Positions 58,030-64,000 of a stretch of 64,000 bases of DNA are shown piece after piece. Location: assembly GCF_031877795.1 (NCBI RefSeq), contig NC_133938.1, forward strand, positions 18,274,920 through 18,338,919. Reading direction: 5' to 3'. Positions within the stretch are counted from its first letter, which is position 1. Each line of letters opens with the position of its first letter. The position numbers and the translations under genes were made by a program. Under the pieces are notes generated by a model, which was not told where the DNA came from, searched no databases, and worked only from the letters and a program-made list of their open reading frames with translations. This DNA comes from Strix aluco (Eukaryota; Chordata; Aves; Strigiformes; Strigidae).

Positions 58030-61000
58030 GTTGTGAAGTAAATATGTCCCGCTGCTCTGATCTTACATCCTGTCACATTAATGTTTCAGAGCACTCAATA
58101 TAAATATTAAAACTAATAGCTTCGCTCTTCAGCTATTACTCCATCATTCCCTGAAATCATCATAAAACATTCAAAGCCTTTTAGAACATTTACACACTTG
58201 AATCTGATGGTGGGGAAAGGAGACTAACAGAGCACAACTCGCAAGCTTAAATAATAGTGGAAAGCTGTTTATGGAGTATGCTTTATTTATTCATCATTTC
58301 AAGTAAAGTTTCAGTTTTGATGGAGAGGAAAAAATCAAAGTATAGCTGTCAAGGGAGAAGGCTGAAGTATTGCTTTTCTATACTGTGGACTTGTGCAAAA
58401 AAAATGGAAAAAAAAAAAGTTAAAAAAAAAAGCAGAGTCCATGAGAATCTCAGTCCAAGGTCAATCAATCTTAGGACTGTGGGTACGTAAACAGCTAATG
58501 GATTGTAAAGACACATACCAGTGTTATGAATTTTTAACGAGCAACTCTTCAGCTCAGACCCCTATAAATCAATGATGACTTATTGGCTGGATCAATTATG
58601 CAAACTTTAAAACATTTAATGACAGGTAATGAACAAGTCTCTGGAGTCCACCAGTCAACAGTGTTTTGCAGTTGTAGTTACAACTACTTAAGTGAAAAGT
58701 CTGCAGGAAGCCTTTCTTCAGAAATGATTTAAAGCTAAACTCTAAGGCTGTGGTAAAGTGAAAGAGCATGGTTGCATTTCTCTTTGCGTATAACCTTAAA
58801 CAGGTTGGCAAGTGGGCACAGTTGTTAATGTACTTATAGGTATGTATATTATTTTTTTAACCAATGGTATGTTGTGACCTTGAGAAACCTGCTTTCCCAA
58901 ACTTTATACTTCAGGTTTCCTGCAAGGCACTGTAGATATAAATGGTGTAATTTTCGAAGGAAAAAAGGTTGTGCTTACTTCAGTAGATGAAATAGTTCTC
59001 TCTTATAATGCTTTATTTTGAAAGTTAAGGTAGATGTCAAAAAAAAAAAAAGGATGAGATGAGGGGAATGATAGACTGTATTAACCAGCACAAAAGGACT
59101 GAAAGATGAGTGTAGGCTGAATAGTATAAAAGAAGTCTTATGGAATAACTGGTGGCATTATGGTGGTTTAATTGCTGATTAAAATTATTATCCAATGAAA
59201 GATGAAGGATTTTTTTGTGGATTTTTGAATTTAATAGTTATTTCAAATTTTAAAGATTAACCTTTCTAATGGGCAATTAAAGATAATTCTGCAGATTACA
59301 AGAAAGTTGTAAGTTAAACATACTATCCAAGAACAAGAACAGGTGTATAAGCCCCTGATCCAAATGCCACATTTCTCTGTTAACTTAGTTAAGGATTTAC
59401 TCAGATTGACTGAGGCCTCCTGGCTAAATCAGTGAATTGAATAAGTGTTCTTTATTGCCATTTGCTTTACTTTCCTAAAGACAACAAATATAAATGAAAT
59501 CTTGGAAGAGAATTTAATCTTTGGTCTGAAGAAGAATCAAAGTTTAAGTGTTTGTAAAAGCGGTAGAATTATTTTCTTTGAAAAATATTATGTTATCCTC
59601 TGACCAGGAAACTGTGGTCAGAGAGCCTCCCAGTATCCTATGACAATGTATCTGAATCCTAGCTGTTCAAACTCACCAGTAAGGTCCTACCTCTTTCATG
59701 CTTGCTGCCAGCAGCAATTCATGAGAGCTCCTGCCCTACCAGAAGTCCAGCACCACCAACTTGTGCTGAATAGCACCTCACTCTGAAAGTTGCTCTGGCA
59801 ATTGCAAGTGAGGTTTGTTGTGAATAGGAGGATACTAGACCCAGCAAGTAGACCGTGTTTGGTTTTTTTCATGTCATGCTCAAAGTTTGGGATGTGAGAT
59901 GTACAAGGAAAGCACAGTCACGAGAGATTGTAAATAAACTGAAGAGTCATACAGGGATCTGTAGTAGTTAAAAACAACTGCTATTTTTTATTTGTTGATC
60001 TGAACACAAATGAGCATTCTTTGCTCAGTATTTATTACTATTTCGCTTGTGCTGGTGGATGAAGTACAGATGTGCCACCACAGGAACTGAAAAGTTGTCT
60101 CATTTCACAAAGTTCCCCAAGTGCCTCTGTGTCCTCATATGAAAACATTTCTTTGAACAGTAAGATCAGTACATGATGACAAATAAAGTTTCCCTCTTTC
60201 TCCAACCCAAGAGAAAATGCACAACAACAAAGCTTTGCTAAAATGTTATTTCTATACTGATATGGATGAAACTAGCTTTTTAAGCACAGGATCTAATTAG
60301 GTCATGGCAGGAAATATTAATAAAACTCCAGAGACTTCTGGTGAAATGAGAAGTGGCCCAAATGTGGGTTTTCGCTTCCTTTTTCAAGTGGGAAATGGAG
60401 GGATTGCTGCTGGTGGTTAAGAAGCTTGGTAGAACTACTAGGAAATGTTTGCTGTGGTCAACCTTATATTCTGTCATATGACATGCTGGCAAAACAGGGC
60501 ATTTAAACAATAGCAGGATGTCTTGAAATTCGTGGTCTTATTTCTTTAGACTTTTCAGCTTAGTGAGACTGACATAACACTGCTGTCATTATTCTAAGTG
60601 TCAGAAGTTATATCAATATCTCCAGCAGCTTCCAAATATCCTGTGTGTAAGTTCTCCCATTTTTATCTGTCAAAACTATCAGTCATTCTCCATATTTAGG
60701 GTGTCTTATTGGCTGTAAGCATTGTTTGTATCTGCATTGCAAGTATGATGCCAGCTGACACTACGAAGAAAAGATTTAAATGTTACCACCAATGAAACTT
60801 GAGGGAAGATATTATTTCAAGGATGAGCTTACTACAGAGGAATGATACACCTCTTAAATGTAGATATCTTGGCTGGATGGCTTTCTAGGAGCATGCTCAA
60901 TGGAGAGAAGTAGGACAAGTTGACAAGTGAGATGCTTACTGCTGAAAGGAGTAAACACCCATCCCTACCTCCTTCCTACTGTGTCCAAGAGAAGGAAGTT

Positions 61001-62070
61001 ACCCTTCTGATGCTATTTTACTTAATTGGTTTCTACATGTGAAGAAGCAGTGGACACAGCTGGACTGGTGAGTTTCTGCAAATGAGGTAAGAGTCAATGG
61101 TGATTTTTTTTTGTTTGTTTTTTTACTTCTCAAATTAGAGCCACCAGTTTAGAAGAAGAGCTGCAGTAGATGATGGAAGAAGAAAAAAAAAAATCTAACT
61201 TGATGTGTTGATCCTTCTGGTTGCTTTCATTTGACTGCCTGATACAACTTCTGAGTTTTTATCAGGTCTTTTTATATTGTTTTCTTCCTGACTGACACTC
61301 TTGGGTTATTCTAAAACCTTGGATCAAGTAAGGTAGCTAAGATGTAGTAAGCGGATTCTTTCATGTTGGAAATTCATTGTCAGATTTGCTACATAAAACA
61401 TCCCCTCATTTCACAGAAGAAATAACACCATCTCTTTCAACATCTTGTTTTAGGCTTCTCGATATATTTTCTAAAAGACTGATGGACAAGATAATTTGAC
61501 TGACACCAACCCAGTTTTTCCTGACATCCTACGCACGTGCAAAATCTGACAGCTGCCTTCCAAATATCTCTATGCCTCTGAAGTTCCAATAAATGCTTCT
61601 TCTGCGCTCACCTATTCTGTGTGTTGCACCAGTGGTGGCCAAAACCCACAGAGCTGGCATGCCCTGTTTGAAAGTGGGAGTTTTATCTTGTGTAATATAG
61701 CCATGACTGAGTTATTGGAAGTGAGCTGCACAGAAAAGTCTGTGGGTGATGCATCTGTAAGTGTCATATGTCTGTCTGCTAATCGCAGAGATGTTTTCCA
61801 TTGGACTATGGTAAAATAACCCAAATGGCTTAGTTTTACGTTTCTGTAGCATTTTTGAGATTCTCTGTCTCCACTATGGACTAGTAAGCCAAACACTGAT
61901 GATGTGAGACACAAATTAATTCACAGAAAAGTCAGTATCATTTATGAGGACAAATGAGCTCCTGTGACAAAAAAGCAAGTTGCTGTTACTTGTCAGTTGC
62001 TCAGGCAGTGTCAAGCTTGTGTGGGTATATTTCAGTTATTCATTCATTTTGGTCTTGCCAAAGTAGTCTT
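58030..62070. other. Unique non-coding sequence
   Basis: No gene is recognised. An A-rich patch lies at about 58397-58432 and an A13 run at 59039-59051. GCACGTGC, an E-box-type palindrome, lies at 61533-61540. Frames in the A-rich patch are lysine-rich and meaningless. Confidence 0.6.
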
Positions 62071-62075
62071 TTTAA

Positions 62076-62606
62076 TCATGGAAAGTTTTCTAGAACTTTG
62101 GGTAAATAGAGACAGATAAACTTGCGTAATGTTGGGCTTACAGTCAAAACATAAATCACATTCCAATCCAGTTGCTGGTTGGAGAAACTGGGATTTAGTT
62201 TTTCAGTTAAAAAACATTCATGATTTTTAGTTGTATTTTTTTTACAATATCCACACCTTGTGATTTCAGCTGAGATGGGAAAGAGAAAGTACAGAAGAAA
62301 AAAATAGGCGGAGGGGAGCCTTCTCCAGCAATATTTTTTGCCCACCTCAATCAAAGAATTGGAAATCTTATGAGAGAGATGGAAACCAAATATTCTTGAG
62401 TGTTTTGCAGCTTGATTTTCAAAGCAGCATGCTATGGATAAGACTATTTTGCTTGCAGTCAGATGTTTATCTGAACTGAAGTGGAATGCTATACCAATAT
62501 AAAGATGTTTATTTGCATATGTGGATTTTTTTTTCTTCAAAGTTTTCTTTGGGAGTTCATTTCTGAAGTTATTGACTTCCTGGTGAATCACATTCTTTCC
62601 TTGCAC
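62076..62606 (-). other. Longest open frame, no ATG, probably not a gene
   Basis: This minus-strand frame runs 176 codons, the longest in the window. Its first codon under a relaxed start rule is GTG, and I find no methionine codon inside it. It shows a lysine run (from an A-rich stretch), scattered cysteines and a Phe/Leu-rich stretch, but no domain I know. An open frame this long is mildly unusual in AT-rich DNA. The lack of any ATG argues against an independent gene, though an internal exon cannot be excluded. Confidence 0.1.
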
Positions 62607-62609
62607 TAA

Positions 62610-64000
62610 GCTAGGAAGCAGTCAAGCCTCCAGTGCTCAATTTGGCAATGTGTTTATTTTGCCTTTTTGAAAGCACATTTTTGTACTTTTTTATCTACTT
62701 CAAAAGTAAGTACATTAAAGAAAGGGGTCAGGAGATGATGACTGTACTTCACAAAAGAAACAGTCATGTGGAGTTGCAAGAATTTATTGAGGTCAATGCT
62801 GACGAGAAATTGATAGAGTAGGTTGAACAGTCTACTGATTTTTCAGTATATTTTTTCCAGTGCTCTAATGAAATTACTGTCACCCTTTACTGAATGTTAT
62901 ACGTGCTCTCTATCTTTCTACATGTTCTCTCTATGTTTCTTTTCTTCAGGACACTGTTAATCTTACTTCTTCCCTCATCTAGCAGGTTTCAAATGTACAT
63001 AACTAGGCAATTCATCAAATTTTTTGCCTTTGACACAACCTTTTGCTGATAGCACATGTATCTCCTGATCTCGCTGTATATTGCCAAATTAAAAAATTGA
63101 GGAAACCAAGCTGAGAGAGGAAAAAGTTGCAATAGCAGAAGTTCTTTTCCCAATCGTTTCCCCCTAGATTCCTTTTTTTTTTTTTTTTTTTTGGACATGG
63201 ATGTTACAATTAATTTAACATAGGAAGTTCCTAGGCTTACGTTAGAAAACTCAAGTGTTTTTGCTAACAGGTGCACCTTCTTTGCTTTGCAGCAGTCTTA
63301 GCCTTGTAGACAACTTGTCTCCCACACCCTTCACAGTGCCAAGGGTTGCAAATCTCATTATTAGATACTATGAAGTTTCTGCACTTCTTCTCCAGTCCGT
63401 ATCAGTCTTTCTGTGATTTCTCCTCTGTTGGAATCTGCTTAGGTGTGTCTGTGAGCTAACTACTTGCATGCAGCCTTACATTGCTTTTCTCTAAAGTTCC
63501 CCGTGCAGCTTTACCACTTGGGGGAACTGATGCTTCAGAACCAGCAGTTCTCCAGCCAGCACAGGGACGTGTATTGAAGAAGAGCTTGTCTGTGAACTCC
63601 CCAGAGCATTACAGGGGTTCACAGACTTTCAGTCCCATAGTCAGGTGATCATCTGTAATGTTCCTTTTGCCGTTAGCTGCATATGCACAGATATGTTGGC
63701 CATTGCAAGAGATGACCCTCACTTTCAATGCCTACTTCCTGAGCACTATAAATCATTAGAAAGACTACATGTCTCCTTGATTTAATAATGGACAAAGCAC
63801 CTGTCCCTGTGCATTACTAGGATTTCACTGTCTCATTCAGTTAGGACTGGGCTTGCTCATTGTTGCCTTGCTGGGTTTCAGGCCTAGCATGTGCCTGGAT
63901 GTCTGTATACAAAAACCTGCAGTTCTGAACTTGAGTCCTGGAGTCAGAGTTCGATCACTCTGGTGAGGTTCCATCGTGGGGGCATCCTAGAGCACAAGGT
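62610..64000. other. Unique non-coding sequence to the window edge
   Basis: No gene is recognised. The T20 tract at 63173-63192 is listed separately. A tRNA T-arm-like string near 63947-63964 was considered and rejected. Confidence 0.6.
63173..63192. repeat. T20 homopolymer
   Basis: The longest homopolymer in the window, 20 T on the plus strand. Read on the minus strand it is an A20. No AATAAA lies in the usual 10-30 bases before it and no recognisable retrocopy precedes it, so it is listed as a simple repeat. Confidence 0.8.

Noticed and set aside
58397..58432. A-rich patch as a retroposon tail
   Set aside because: It is interrupted by G and T, has no associated element, and looks like a simple low-complexity tract.
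62076..62606. The 176-codon minus-strand open frame as a gene
   Set aside because: It has no ATG anywhere, starts only under a relaxed rule with GTG, contains low-complexity lysine and Phe/Leu stretches, and has no recognisable domain.
63173..63192. T20 as the tail of a minus-strand processed retrocopy
   Set aside because: No AATAAA at the right distance, no recognisable gene sequence before it and no visible target-site duplication.
63944..63966. tRNA T-arm-like string AGAGTTCGATCACTCT
   Set aside because: The stem-loop geometry is off by one base and no acceptor stem, D-arm or anticodon arm can be built upstream.
1..64000. CRISPR arrays, operons, prophages, bacterial-type defence or biosynthetic systems
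   Set aside because: There is no regular repeat-spacer array and no dense same-strand coding. The base composition, CpG depletion and LTR indicate vertebrate nuclear DNA.

Overview
This window looks like non-coding vertebrate nuclear DNA, most probably from a bird. There are no densely packed open frames, no ribosome-binding sites and no operon structure. CpG dinucleotides are sparse and I see no CpG island. Interspersed repeats are rare. The most diagnostic feature is a decayed, antisense long terminal repeat near 30.18-30.80 kb. From memory, its internal layout matches a family of avian endogenous-retrovirus LTRs: repeated CTGGAGCAG units, then a purine-rich stretch, an AATAAA signal and a GTTGAGTC tail. 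The low repeat load and the absence of primate or rodent SINE/LINE sequence fit a bird. I cannot name the species or the locus.

Layout. 1-17 kb is mixed unique sequence with a few small duplications, inverted repeats and a CTCF-like site. 17.1-19.1 kb and 21.3-22.2 kb are AT-rich, repeat-poor blocks dense in TAAT-type motifs, the usual look of developmental conserved non-coding elements. 22.2-30.2 kb is unremarkable, with two somewhat GC-richer patches. 30.2-30.8 kb is the LTR. 31-43 kb is unique sequence with small tandem repeats, a purine tract, a possible CR1 tail and the best single exon candidate (42363-42619). 43.2-43.7 kb is a third enhancer-like block. 44-64 kb is unique sequence with two probable MIR/CORE-SINE remnants, further weak exon candidates and homopolymer tracts.

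No open frame could be assigned to a known protein family. Most open frames are short and many lack an ATG. The longest, 176 codons on the minus strand at 62.1-62.6 kb, contains no ATG at all. I list several places where good splice-site sequences flank an open frame, but a 64-kb window yields such combinations by chance, so they carry low confidence. The window is best read as an intergenic or intronic stretch, possibly of a developmental-gene landscape, rather than as a set of cooperating genes.

The strongest non-obvious observation is a pair of about 55-bp segments (3784-3838 and 22135-22189) that align without gaps at about 82% identity. Nearly all their differences are transitions, as expected for two copies of an ancient transposon. 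One copy sits at the edge of an enhancer-like block. I found nothing that I can defend as a new biological system.
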